Made by a program: the position numbers and the translations under genes
Origin: Azospirillum brasilense
Lineage (GTDB): Bacteria > Pseudomonadota > Alphaproteobacteria > Azospirillales > Azospirillaceae
NCBI RefSeq assembly: GCF_007827815.1
Contig: NZ_VITH01000004.1
Location: forward strand, 62,001-126,000
DNA length: 64,000 bases
Direction: 5' to 3'
In this document: piece after piece, positions 17,693-26,641 of the stretch
Layout: each line of letters opens with the position of its first letter
Numbering within the stretch: position 1 is the first letter of the stretch
The notes under the pieces: generated by a model
The model's database searches: none
Told to the model about the DNA's origin: nothing
What the model saw: only the letters and a program-made list of their open reading frames with translations

Positions 17693-17811
17693 TTTTTAGG
17701 CATGATTATCGGCGGGACGAACCAAATCCCGGCGGAGAAATCCGGACTTTGTCTGTGGTCGAAAATCGGGCATCCCGCTCGCATCCGCAATAATGAGTGT
17801 TTTTTAGGCAT
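17693..17811 (+). repeat. Direct repeat TTTTTAGGCAT, 108-base period
   Basis: Two perfect 11-base copies at 17693-17703 and 17801-17811 in the same spacer. They may be operator copies that permit looping, or chance; the function is unknown. Confidence 0.4.
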
Positions 17812-17928
17812 ACCCTGGACCACCGGACGGCGCGTCCTCGGTCGTTCCGTTCATGACACGTCTGTGAGAGCGTCGAGGCAACAGGAACCAAGGTCCACAA
17901 CGGACCCCGCAAGCAGAGAGGCTTCATC

Positions 17929-19431
17929 ATGGTGAAACGGTTGGTGGCACGGGCTGTGCTCTCGGCTTTCCTCCTCTCCGGCACGGCACTGTCCGCGCAG
18001 GCCGCCGGCACGCTCAAGGTGGCGGTGGATTCGAACCTGAACACCCTCGACCCTGCCAAGATGAAGGGCGGTCAGGAGTATGTGGCCGCCTACCTCCTGT
18101 TCAACGGCCTGACGGCGATCGCCGCCGACATGACGCTGAAGCCCGACCTCGCCGAGCGCTGGGAGCACAGCGCCGACCTCAAGACCTGGACCTTCTTCCT
18201 GAAGAAGGGCGTGAAGTTCCACAGCGGCCGCGAGATGGACGCCGAGGACGTTCTCGCCACCATCACCCGCATCCAGGACAAGGCGACCGGCTCCACCGCC
18301 CGCGTGAACTTCGAGATCGTGGAGTCGATGAAGGCGGTGGATTCCCACACGGTGGAATTCACGCTGAAGTCCCCCTATTCCGGCTTCGCGGAGCTGTTCG
18401 GCGAGCGTCAGGCCCGCATCGTGCCGCGCGACGCCCTCGACACGCTGGCCTCCAACCCCGTCGGCACCGGCCCCTTCCAGTTTGTCTCCTTCGCGCCCGG
18501 CGACCGCATGGTGGTGAAGCGCAACCCGACCTATTTCGAGGCCGGCCTGCCCAAGCTGGACGAGGTGGTGATCCGCATCCTGCCCGAGACGGCCAGCCAG
18601 GTGGCGGCGCTGACCACGGGTGAGCTGGACCTCGCCTGGAACCTGCCGCCGGAGGCGGTGGACAAGGTCAAGGCGACGTCCAACCTGAAGGCCGAAGCCG
18701 TGCCGACCTCCACCTGGGACGGCGTGATCATGAACGGCACGACCAAGCCGTTCGACGACGTGCGCGTCCGCCGCGCCGTGGCGACCGCGCTGGACAAGCA
18801 GGCGATCACCCAGATCGCCCTGTTCGGCTACGGCACGCCGACCCATTCGCCGATCCCGCCGAGCCACCCCTACTTCAACAAGGATCTGCCGATCGCCAAG
18901 GGCGACCCGGCCGCCGCGAAGAAGATGCTCGCCGAGGCCGGCTATCCCAACGGCTTCGAGGTCACGCTCTACACCCCGGCCGGCCGCGCCACCCGCGAGC
19001 GTCTGGGGCTGGCGGTCCGCGAGTTGCTGAAGCCGGCGGGCATCACCGTCAACGTGCAGCGCGTGCCCTTCGACGTCTTCCTGAAGGACATCGAAGGCAA
19101 GGCGGGCTTCTACATCGACGGCTTCTTCAGCCGCCCGACGATCGATACCTCGGTCTACCCCTGGTACCACTCGCGCGGGTCGTGGAACGCCGCGCTGTGG
19201 AACTACGCCAACCCGGCGATGGACAAGCTGCTCGACGGCGCCCGTCAGGCGTCCAGCGAGGAGGAGGCCAAGAAGCTGTACGGTGAGGTGCAGGCGCTGG
19301 CCGTCCAGGATGCCCCCGGCGTCATCCCCTACGTCATCAACCACGTCAACGGCGTGAGCGCGCGGGTGCAGGGCTTCACCTCCCACCCGATGATGTTCCT
19401 CGACCTGCGCAACGTTTCGGTCGGCCAGTAG
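17929..19431 (+). CDS. Dipeptide/oligopeptide-type ABC solute-binding protein
   Basis: A 500-residue periplasmic receptor of the DppA/OppA (SBP_bac_5) family. The signal peptide occupies residues 1-24 and is cleaved after AQA. Mature protein begins GTLKVAVDSNLNTLDPAKM. The family signature region is seen as LAERWEHSADLKTWTFFLKKGVKF. It delivers peptides or peptide-like solutes to the permeases encoded next. An AGAGAGG site precedes the ATG. It is the first gene of a six-gene same-strand run through the M20 deacylase. The ligand cannot be read; the downstream ureohydrolase suggests a guanidino-containing or peptide-linked one. Confidence 0.92.
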   Translation: MVKRLVARAVLSAFLLSGTALSAQAAGTLKVAVDSNLNTLDPAKMKGGQEYVAAYLLFNGLTAIAADMTLKPDLAERWEHSADLKTWTFFLKKGVKFHSGREMDAEDVLATITRIQDKATGSTARVNFEIVESMKAVDSHTVEFTLKSPYSGFAELFGERQARIVPRDALDTLASNPVGTGPFQFVSFAPGDRMVVKRNPTYFEAGLPKLDEVVIRILPETASQVAALTTGELDLAWNLPPEAVDKVKATSNLKAEAVPTSTWDGVIMNGTTKPFDDVRVRRAVATALDKQAITQIALFGYGTPTHSPIPPSHPYFNKDLPIAKGDPAAAKKMLAEAGYPNGFEVTLYTPAGRATRERLGLAVRELLKPAGITVNVQRVPFDVFLKDIEGKAGFYIDGFFSRPTIDTSVYPWYHSRGSWNAALWNYANPAMDKLLDGARQASSEEEAKKLYGEVQALAVQDAPGVIPYVINHVNGVSARVQGFTSHPMMFLDLRNVSVGQ

Positions 19432-19498
19432 CGCCGTCGACGGCGTCGGGAGCGCCCGCCGCGCTCCCGACGGCCCCGGGCCAAGGGAAGCTCTTTCC

Positions 19499-20455
19499 AT
19501 GCTCCTCTACACACTCACCCGGCTGGCCTATCTGGCGATGGTGCTGGTCGTCATGTCGATCCTCGTCTTCCTGGTGACGCAGGCGATGCCGGGCGACGTC
19601 GCGTCGATGATCGCCGGGCAGTTCGCCTCGAAAGAGGTGATCGACGCCATCACGGTCAAGCTCGGGCTCGACCAGCCCCTGATCGTGCAGTACGGCCGCT
19701 GGGCCGCCGGCATCCTGCAAGGCGATCTCGGCCGCTCACTGGTTCTGGAGCAGCCGGTGGCACCCATCCTGATGGAGGCGCTGAGCCGCTCCCTGGTCCT
19801 GGCGGTGGTGGCGCTGGCGGTGGTGACGGTGATCGGCATCGGCGCCGGCGTCCTGGCCGCGGTGCGCCGCGGGCGCATGGCCGACCAGATGGTCTCGGGC
19901 GTGTCCTATCTCGGCATCGCCGTTCCCGACTTCTTCTGGGCCATCGTCCTGGTTCTGATCTTCGGCAGCTACCTGAAATGGTTGCCGACCGGCGGCTACG
20001 CGCCGCTCGCCGACGGCTTCGTGCCCTGGGCGTCGCATCTGGTCCTGCCGGTCGTCACACTGGTGCTGATGCTGATCGCCCGCATCGCGCGGCTGACCCG
20101 CTCCAGCATGATCGACGTCCTGCAGACCAACTACGTGAAGTACGCCCGTGCCAAGGGCCTGCCGGAGAAGGTGGTGATCGTCCGCCACGCCCTGCGCAAC
20201 GCGCTGTTGCCGACCATCACCGTGCTGGCCATCGACTTCGGCCTGATCCTCGGTGGCGTCGTGGTCATCGAGACGGTCTTCTCCTTCCCCGGCATGGGCC
20301 GGCTGCTGCTGTTCGCCATCCAGCGCCACGACCTGCCGCTGATCCAGGCGACCATCCTGATCATCTCGACGGCCTACTGCCTGGCGAACCTGGCGGCCGA
20401 CCTGCTCTACGCGTTCGTCAACCCGAAGATCCGCCATGGCATGGGGAACGCCTGA
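19499..20455 (+). CDS. Dipeptide-type ABC permease (DppB-like)
   Basis: A 318-residue inner-membrane permease with six helices. The N-terminus YTLTRLAYLAMVLVVMSILV is a typical first segment, and the ATPase-contact loop is YVKYARAKGLPEKVVIVRHAL. This matches DppB/OppB proteins, the first permease of the heterodimeric pore. A purine-rich AAGGGAAG lies upstream. The stop codon is one base before the start codon of the second permease, which implies translational coupling. Confidence 0.92.
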   Translation: MLLYTLTRLAYLAMVLVVMSILVFLVTQAMPGDVASMIAGQFASKEVIDAITVKLGLDQPLIVQYGRWAAGILQGDLGRSLVLEQPVAPILMEALSRSLVLAVVALAVVTVIGIGAGVLAAVRRGRMADQMVSGVSYLGIAVPDFFWAIVLVLIFGSYLKWLPTGGYAPLADGFVPWASHLVLPVVTLVLMLIARIARLTRSSMIDVLQTNYVKYARAKGLPEKVVIVRHALRNALLPTITVLAIDFGLILGGVVVIETVFSFPGMGRLLLFAIQRHDLPLIQATILIISTAYCLANLAADLLYAFVNPKIRHGMGNA

Positions 20456-20456
20456 C

Positions 20457-21320
20457 ATGACCGCCGCGAGTCAAACCCCCGCAGCGCCCGCCCGCTCCGC
20501 GCCGAAGCGCTGGCCCACCTCGCTCGTCCTCGGGATCGCGCTGCTGGCGCCGCTGCTGGTGGTCGCCGTGGCCGGCCCCTGGCTGGCCCCCTACCCATAC
20601 GACGAGATGAACATCATGAGCCGGCTCCAGCCGCCGGGGCCGGACTTCTGGTTCGGCACCGACGAGTACGGCCGCGACGTGTTCAGCCGCACCCTCGTCG
20701 GCACGACCAACTCGCTGGTCATGGGCGTCGCCGCCACCGCCATCAGCCTGCTCGTCGGCGTGCCGCTGGGGCTGGTCGCCGGCTACGGCCGCGGCCGGAC
20801 CGACGAGATCATCATGCGCTGCATGGACGTGCTGATGTCCTTCCCGCCCATCCTGCTGGGCATCCTGGTCCTGGCCGTCACGCCGCCGGCCCTGTGGAAG
20901 GCGGTCGTCGCCATCGGCATCGTCTACGTGCCGCAGGTGGTCCGCCTGACCCGCGCCATCACCCTGGAGCTGATGCAGGAGGAGTTCATCACCGCCGCCC
21001 GGCTGCGCGGCGAGAGCACCGCCTACATCCTGTTCCACGAGATCCTGCCGAACATCTGGCCGCCGCTGGCGGTCGAGTCCAGCCTGCGCGTCGTCTTCGC
21101 CATCCTGCTGGGCGCCGCCCTCAGCTTCATCGGCATGGGCGCCCAGCCGCCCTCCTCCGACTGGGGCCTGATGATCAGCGAGGCCCGGCCCTTCGTCGAG
21201 CAGGCGCCGTGGATCGCGCTGTGCCCCGGCCTCGCCATGGGCATCACCGTGATCGGCATCAACCTGCTGGGCGATGGACTGCGCGCCGTGCTGGACCCCC
21301 GCAACACGGGAGGACACTGA
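20457..21320 (+). CDS. Dipeptide-type ABC permease (DppC-like)
   Basis: A 287-residue second permease subunit. The N-terminal helix VLGIALLAPLLVVAVAGPWLAP is followed by the periplasmic DppC signature FGTDEYGRDVFSRTLVGT. The ATPase-contact loop is EFITAARLRGESTAYILFHEI. The ATG at 20457 follows the stop of the first permease by one base. It pairs with the DppB-like protein to form the translocation path. Confidence 0.92.
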   Translation: MTAASQTPAAPARSAPKRWPTSLVLGIALLAPLLVVAVAGPWLAPYPYDEMNIMSRLQPPGPDFWFGTDEYGRDVFSRTLVGTTNSLVMGVAATAISLLVGVPLGLVAGYGRGRTDEIIMRCMDVLMSFPPILLGILVLAVTPPALWKAVVAIGIVYVPQVVRLTRAITLELMQEEFITAARLRGESTAYILFHEILPNIWPPLAVESSLRVVFAILLGAALSFIGMGAQPPSSDWGLMISEARPFVEQAPWIALCPGLAMGITVIGINLLGDGLRAVLDPRNTGGH

Positions 21321-21324
21321 CCCC

Positions 21325-23454
21325 ATGACCGCTCTCGTGCCCCTTTCCGCCGCCGCGTCCCCCGATCCGACCCCCACCCCGGCCTCCGCGACCGCCGTGT
21401 CCGCCCTGCTGGAGGTGCGCAACCTCACCATCAACTACGCCAGCCCGCGCGGCACGCTGCGCGCCGCCAGCGACGTCAGCTTCGCGATCCGGCCGGGCGA
21501 GGTCATGGGGCTGGTGGGCGAGTCCGGCTCGGGCAAGAGCACCGTCGCCATGGCCATCCTCGATCTGCTGGGCGAGGCCGGGCGCATCGACGGCGGCGAG
21601 ATCCTGTTCGAGGGGACGGACCTGCGCCGCCTGTCCGCCGCGCACCGCCGGCGCTTGCGCGGCGACCGCATCGCTGCGGTCTTCCAGGACCCCTTCACCT
21701 CGCTGAACCCGGCGCTGACCGTCGGGCGGCAGATCGCCGAGCCGCTGGTCCAGCACAAGGGCTTCACCCCCCGGCAGGCCGCACCGCGGGTGGAGGAGCT
21801 GCTGGCCGAGGTCGGCATCCGCGAGCCGCGGCGCATCGCGCAGTCCTACCCGCACCAGCTGTCGGGCGGCATGCAGCAGCGCGTGCTGATCGCCACCGCG
21901 CTCGGCTGCGACCCCAAGCTGCTGATCCTCGACGAGCCGACGACGGCGCTCGACGTCACGGTCGAGGCGCGGATCATCGAGCTGCTCGCCGGCCTGTGCG
22001 AGAGCCACCATCTGAGCGCCCTCTTCGTCTCCCACAACCTCGGCATCGTCAACCGCATCTGCAACTCGGTCTGCGTCCTCTACGGCAGCGAGGTCGTGGA
22101 GACCGGGCGCACCCGCGACGTGCTGGCCCGGCCGGTCCATCCCTACACCAAGGGGCTGGTGGCGGCGCTGCCGCGCATCACCACCGATCGCCGGCACCGC
22201 CTGTCCTCGATCCCCGGCACGGTCAGCAAGCTGTCGGGCGCCTCCGAATCCTGCGTCTTCGCGCCGCGCTGTCCGTTCGCCGAGGAGACCTGCCGCCGCC
22301 TGCCCCAGGCGCTGCGCGGGGACGCCGCCGGCAACAGCGTGCGCTGCTGGAAGGCCGAGGCCCTGGCCGGCACCCCCTGGCCGGAGGAATCGACCGCGTC
22401 CCGGCCGCAGGCGGCGCCTCCGGCACGCACCGCCCCGCTGGTGCAGGTCGAGGCGCTGCGCAAGGTCTTCGGCGAGCGCCGGTCGATCCTGCCGTGGCTC
22501 CGCCGCGACGGCACGGTGGCGGTCGACGACGTCTCCTTCACCATCCAGCGCGGCGAGGTGCTGGGCGTGGTCGGCGAGAGCGGCAGCGGCAAGAGCACGA
22601 TCGGCCGCTCGCTGTTGGCCCTGATCGAGCCGACCGCCGGCACGGTGCTGTTCGACGGCGCCGACTTCGTCAAGCAGGCCAAGGAAGGCGACCGCGACCT
22701 GCGCCGCCGCGCCCAGCTGGTCTTCCAGAATTCCGCCGCCTCGCTCAACCCGCGCAAGACGGTGGGGGCGGCCATGGAGCGCCCGCTCGTCCTCGCCGGC
22801 CGCCAGGGCGAGGCGGAGCGCCGGGAGATGATCGCGGCCCTGCTGACCCGCGTCGGCCTGCCCGCCGCCTACGCCGACCGCTACCCGCACGAGCTGAGCG
22901 GCGGCGAGCGCCAGCGCGTGAACATCGCCCGCGCCCTGGCCACCGACCCGGAGTTCGTCGTCTGCGACGAGGCGGTGTCGGCGCTCGACGTCTCGGTGCA
23001 GGCGAACATCCTCAACCTGCTGGCCGACCTGCGCGACGAGCTGGGGCTGTCCTACCTGTTCATCACCCACGACATCGCCGTGGTGTCGCACATCGCCGAC
23101 CGCGTGCTGGTCGTCTATGGCGGGACCATCTGCGAGGAGGGGCCGATCGGCCGGGTCCTGCGCCCGCCCTACCACCCCTACACCGAGGCGCTGCTGTCGG
23201 CGGTGCCGCGGCTGAGCGGGGCGGAGGACGGGCCGGAACCGGAGCGCATCCTGCTGGAGGACTCCACCGCACCGCCCGGCGGCGGGGGCTGCGCCTTCCG
23301 CGGCCGCTGCCCGCGCAAGCTTGGCGCCATCTGCGACGAGCGCGCGCCGCCGGTGCAGACGGCGGCCGACGGCCACCGCATCGCCTGCCACATCCCGCTG
23401 GCCGAGCTGGCGGAACGGGCGTCGGTCTTCCCCGAGCTGGCGGCCCTGCACTGA
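21325..23454 (+). CDS. Fused double ATPase of dipeptide-type ABC importer (DppDF-like)
   Basis: A 709-residue protein joining two complete ABC ATPases, where many systems have separate DppD and DppF. The first half has Walker A GESGSGKST, signature LSGGMQQR and Walker B LLILDEPTTALD. The second half, starting about residue 370, has GESGSGKST, LSGGERQR and FVVCDEAVSALD. Both halves end with the Cys-rich oligopeptide-transporter C-terminal motif (CVFAPRCPFAEETC and CAFRGRCPRKLGAIC), which often binds an iron-sulfur cluster. In the second half the residue after the Walker B aspartate is Glu then Ala (DEA), as in DppF. It starts 4 bases after the permease stop. Confidence 0.93.
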   Translation: MTALVPLSAAASPDPTPTPASATAVSALLEVRNLTINYASPRGTLRAASDVSFAIRPGEVMGLVGESGSGKSTVAMAILDLLGEAGRIDGGEILFEGTDLRRLSAAHRRRLRGDRIAAVFQDPFTSLNPALTVGRQIAEPLVQHKGFTPRQAAPRVEELLAEVGIREPRRIAQSYPHQLSGGMQQRVLIATALGCDPKLLILDEPTTALDVTVEARIIELLAGLCESHHLSALFVSHNLGIVNRICNSVCVLYGSEVVETGRTRDVLARPVHPYTKGLVAALPRITTDRRHRLSSIPGTVSKLSGASESCVFAPRCPFAEETCRRLPQALRGDAAGNSVRCWKAEALAGTPWPEESTASRPQAAPPARTAPLVQVEALRKVFGERRSILPWLRRDGTVAVDDVSFTIQRGEVLGVVGESGSGKSTIGRSLLALIEPTAGTVLFDGADFVKQAKEGDRDLRRRAQLVFQNSAASLNPRKTVGAAMERPLVLAGRQGEAERREMIAALLTRVGLPAAYADRYPHELSGGERQRVNIARALATDPEFVVCDEAVSALDVSVQANILNLLADLRDELGLSYLFITHDIAVVSHIADRVLVVYGGTICEEGPIGRVLRPPYHPYTEALLSAVPRLSGAEDGPEPERILLEDSTAPPGGGGCAFRGRCPRKLGAICDERAPPVQTAADGHRIACHIPLAELAERASVFPELAALH

Positions 23455-23567
23455 CCGTCTGATCCGCAACCCTTTCCGGGCGGCGTGACGGCCGGGGGCC
23501 CTTTCGGCTTCCCGGACACGCCCTCTCCATGCCCGGCGCATCCGTTCACCCAAGAGAGAACCGACCC

Positions 23568-23990
23568 ATGACCACCCACACCCGCATCCGCAAGTTCAAC
23601 ACCAAGAAGACCTATCCCGAGCAGGCGCTGGACAACGACCTCTGCCAGACGGTCGTGGCCCGCGGTGCGATGGTCTTCGTGCGCGGCCAGATCGGCCAGA
23701 ACCTCGACACCAGCGAGAGCGTGGCCATCGGCGACGCCGCCGGCCAGACCGAGCAGGCCATGAGCAACATCAAGATGCTGCTGGACGAAGCCGGCGCGAA
23801 GATGGAGCACATCTGCAAGATCACCGTCTACATCACCGACCCGCGCTACCGCGAGCCGGTCTACCGCACCATCGGCAAGTGGCTGAAGGGCGTCCATCCC
23901 GTCTCCACCGGCATCGTCGTCAGCGCCCTGGCGCGGCCGGAATGGGTGGTCGAGGTCGACGCCATCGCCGTGATCCCCGACGCCCCCTGA
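23568..23990 (+). CDS. RidA family (YjgF/YER057c/UK114) protein
   Basis: A 140-residue RidA-superfamily protein. RidA proteins hydrolyse reactive enamine/imine intermediates made by PLP enzymes or flavin oxidases, or act as dedicated deaminases in catabolic operons. The core is recognisable: GAMVFVRGQIGQNLDT, EQAMSNIKMLLDEAGAKMEH and KITVYITDPRYR. The C-terminal signature that carries the active-site Arg in RidA proper is instead VVSALARPEWVVEVDAIAV, so an Arg is present (LARPEW) but the motif is of an Rid-subgroup kind. It lies between the ABC ATPase and the ureohydrolase genes, so it likely works on a pathway intermediate. Confidence 0.88.
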   Translation: MTTHTRIRKFNTKKTYPEQALDNDLCQTVVARGAMVFVRGQIGQNLDTSESVAIGDAAGQTEQAMSNIKMLLDEAGAKMEHICKITVYITDPRYREPVYRTIGKWLKGVHPVSTGIVVSALARPEWVVEVDAIAVIPDAP

Positions 23991-24031
23991 TCCCTTCCCG
24001 CATTTCTCAGAAGAAACCTGGAACGCCCGCC

Positions 24032-24991
24032 ATGAGCAGCACCCTGACCAACCCGCCGCGCCGCGAACTGCAGAGCTTCCTCGACTTCCCCATCTGCACG
24101 GATCTCGACCAGCTCGACGGCCACATCGGCATCCTCGGCATCCCCTACGGCGATCCCTACTCGATCGACGAGGTGACCAACGACCAGACCAACGCCCCGA
24201 CCTGGGTCCGCCGCTACACCGAGCGGGCGCTGCGCCAGCTGGAGCGCTGGGACTTCGACATCGGCGGTCCGCTGCTCGGCGGGAAGGACATCAAGGTCGT
24301 GGACTGCGGCGACGTGAAGGCGAACCCGCGCGACCTCGACCTGCATTACCGCAACGCCGAGGCGGTGGTGCGGGCGATGCTCGCCAAGGGCATGTTGCCG
24401 ATCATCATCGGCGGCGACCACGGCATCCCGATCCCGGTGCTGCGCGCCTACGACGACCAGGGTCCGATCACGCTCGTGCACATTGACGCGCACCTCGACT
24501 GGCGCGACCATGTGAACGGCGCCCGCGGCGGCTATTCCAGCCCGATCCGCCGCGCCGCGGAGATGGACCATGTCGGCCAGATCTTCCAGATCGGCCTGCG
24601 CTCCGCCGGCAGCGCCCGGCCGGAGGAGGTCGAGGCGGCCCAGGCCTACGGCGCCGTGCTGATCCCCGACGTGGAGTTGCAGGACGTCGGCATGAAGGCG
24701 GTGCTCGACCGCATCCCCGACGGCGGACGCTACTACCTGACCATCGACGCCGACGGCATGGACCCGACCATCATGCCGGCCGTCAACGGCCCGGCGCCGG
24801 GCGGCGTGACCTACCCCCAGATCCGCACGCTGATCCACGGTCTGGTGAAGAAGGGCCGCGTCGTCGGCATGGACATTGTGGAGATCACCCCCAAAAAGGA
24901 CGTGAACGGCATCACCGCGATCACCGCCGGCCGCATCATCTGCAACCTGATCGGCAAGACCATCCAGGCCGGCTACTTCGACGCCAAGTAA
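24032..24991 (+). CDS. Arginase/agmatinase-family ureohydrolase
   Basis: A 319-residue binuclear Mn hydrolase that cleaves a guanidino group to urea. All metal motifs are present: GGDHGIPIP, HIDAHLDWRD and TIDADGMDP. The region between (GARGGYSSPIRRAAEM) replaces the GNHGTPF-type substrate loop of agmatinase, so the substrate is probably neither arginine nor agmatine but another guanidino compound. The ATG at 24032 is the only well-placed start. It follows ridA by 41 bases and precedes the M20 deacylase. This is the best clue that the imported solute holds a guanidino group. Confidence 0.88.
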   Translation: MSSTLTNPPRRELQSFLDFPICTDLDQLDGHIGILGIPYGDPYSIDEVTNDQTNAPTWVRRYTERALRQLERWDFDIGGPLLGGKDIKVVDCGDVKANPRDLDLHYRNAEAVVRAMLAKGMLPIIIGGDHGIPIPVLRAYDDQGPITLVHIDAHLDWRDHVNGARGGYSSPIRRAAEMDHVGQIFQIGLRSAGSARPEEVEAAQAYGAVLIPDVELQDVGMKAVLDRIPDGGRYYLTIDADGMDPTIMPAVNGPAPGGVTYPQIRTLIHGLVKKGRVVGMDIVEITPKKDVNGITAITAGRIICNLIGKTIQAGYFDAK

Positions 24992-25118
24992 ACGGAGCGG
25001 CCTGACGAGGAACGGGGGAGGCCGGCCGACGGCCGCCTCCGTCCCCACGGCACCACCGGCTTGTGGCACCGCCGGCTTATGAAAGCCGGGACCGATCGAA
25101 GACCAGGGGAGAAGGACC

Positions 25119-26276
25119 ATGACCGCCACGGGTGCGACGCTGGACATTCTGGAGCGGCTGGTGGCCTTTCCTACGGTCAGCCGCGACAGCAACCTCGACC
25201 TCATCCTGTGGGCCAAGGAGCGGCTGGAGGCGGCCGGTGCCGCCACGCGGCTGGTGCCGAGCGAGGACGGGCGCAAGGCCAACCTCTTCGCCAGCGTTGG
25301 CCCGGCCGACCGTCCGGGCATCCTGCTGTCCGGCCACACCGACGTGGTGCCGGTGGACGGGCAGGCCTGGACCTGCGATCCCTTCCGCCTGACCCACCGG
25401 GCGGGCAATCTCTACGGCCGCGGCACCGCCGACATGAAGGGCTTCATCGCCTCGGCGATGGCCCTGGCCGAGCGGGCCTCCGGGCGGACGCTCAGCCAGC
25501 CGCTTCATCTCGCGCTGTCCTACGACGAGGAGGTCGGCTGCCTGGGCGTGCGGCGCCTGATCGACATGATGGCCGCCCTGCCGGTCCGCCCGCGCTTCTG
25601 CATCGTCGGCGAACCCACGCTGATGCAGGTTGTCACCGCCCACAAGGGCAAGACGGCGCTGCGCATCGACTGCCGGGGCGCCGAGTGCCATTCGAGCCTC
25701 GCCCCGCAAGGGCTGAACGCCATCCACATGGCCTGCGACATGCTCACCGGCCTGCGCCGCCTTCAGGAGCGGGTGCAGACCGAGGGGGCGCGCGACGCCG
25801 GCTATGACGTGCCCTGGACCACCATCCACGCCGGCGTCATCCAGGGCGGCACCGCGCTGAACATCGTGCCCAACCAGTGCCGTCTCGACATGGAGATCCG
25901 CCACCTGCCGCAGGACCCGGTGGACCCTCTGCTCGACGCCGTCCGCGCCGAGGCCGAGGCCATGGAGAAGCGTCTGCGCACCGCCTTCCCCGCCGCCGCC
26001 GTGGACATCACGGAGCTGTCCAGCTACCCCGCCCTCGACACCGACGAGGATGCGGAGGTGGTGTCCTTCGTCAAGGCGCTCACCGGCGGCAACAGCCTTG
26101 GCAAGATTTCCTTCGGCACCGAGGGCGGCCTGTTCCAGCGGCGCCTGTCCATTCCGACCGTTGTCTGCGGCCCCGGCAGCATCGGCGAGGCCCACAAGCC
26201 GGACGAATTCGTCGCCGAGGACCAGCTGGCCGCCTGCGATCGCATGCTGGATGCGTTGCTCGCCCGACTGGCCTGA
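25119..26276 (+). CDS. M20 metallopeptidase, ArgE/acetylornithine deacetylase-like
   Basis: A 385-residue cytoplasmic zinc hydrolase of the M20/ArgE family. The metal/catalytic motifs are SGHTDVVPVDG, GRGTADMKGF (bridging Asp) and YDEEVGCLG (catalytic Glu pair). The dimerisation domain lies at about 180-290, and the late GPGSIGEAHKPDEF supplies the final His. The ATG at 25119 follows GGGGAGAAGG. Family members remove acetyl, succinyl or aminoacyl groups. As last gene of this catabolic run it probably deacylates the imported compound or releases its amino acid. No argJ or other arginine-synthesis gene is near, so a biosynthetic ArgE role is less likely. Confidence 0.87.
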   Translation: MTATGATLDILERLVAFPTVSRDSNLDLILWAKERLEAAGAATRLVPSEDGRKANLFASVGPADRPGILLSGHTDVVPVDGQAWTCDPFRLTHRAGNLYGRGTADMKGFIASAMALAERASGRTLSQPLHLALSYDEEVGCLGVRRLIDMMAALPVRPRFCIVGEPTLMQVVTAHKGKTALRIDCRGAECHSSLAPQGLNAIHMACDMLTGLRRLQERVQTEGARDAGYDVPWTTIHAGVIQGGTALNIVPNQCRLDMEIRHLPQDPVDPLLDAVRAEAEAMEKRLRTAFPAAAVDITELSSYPALDTDEDAEVVSFVKALTGGNSLGKISFGTEGGLFQRRLSIPTVVCGPGSIGEAHKPDEFVAEDQLAACDRMLDALLARLA

Positions 26277-26641
26277 CCGCGCCCGCCGCAAGGCGGACGT
26301 GATCCAAACTTAGCAAACCAAACAGCGACGATTCCGTTTTTCCCCGTCGCACGATCGGGGCCGATGGTGCGACGGAACAGCGGCGGCACAGCGCCGTGCG
26401 CCCCGCCCATCTCGGCGGACCCATCCTCGACGGCTCGCCCCACGCGGCCTCTCCCACCGCCTTTCCGGCCGCGCTGAAAAAAGTCCGCCAGCTTTTCCGT
26501 TCCCGTCCGTGGATAGCCACAGAACGGGACAACGCTCCGCCCTGCGGCGCCTCCTCCCGGACCACACGCTGGATCATCACGCCGAAACGGACGCGGAATC
26601 CCCGATTCCCGCGACGGGGAGGCTGCATCCCGGAGGCCGCC
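26277..26641. other. Intergenic region upstream of the flagellar operon
   Basis: A 365-base spacer between the M20 gene and flgD. It must contain the promoter of the flagellar operon, but I find neither a clear sigma-28 (TAAA...GCCGATAA) nor a sigma-54 (GG...GC) element. A perfect short palindrome GGAATC-CCC-GATTCC lies at 26595-26609, 33 bases before flgD. The left third is AT-richer (26303-26342). Confidence 0.35.

Larger units (their letters stand above)
17607..17928. other. Intergenic region with two sets of direct repeats
   Basis: A 322-base spacer before the importer operon, more AT-rich than its flanks. It holds CATTCATGGT twice (17632-17641 and 17654-17663, start-to-start 22 bases, two helical turns on the same face) and TTTTTAGGCAT twice (17693-17703 and 17801-17811). 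The stretch just before the binding-protein gene contains AGAGAGG as its ribosome site. The repeats look like paired regulator sites. No RNA gene is seen. Confidence 0.45.

Noticed and set aside
18655..18810. Binding-protein codons resembling a second start
   Set aside because: No ribosome site; the gene reads through as one DppA-like protein.
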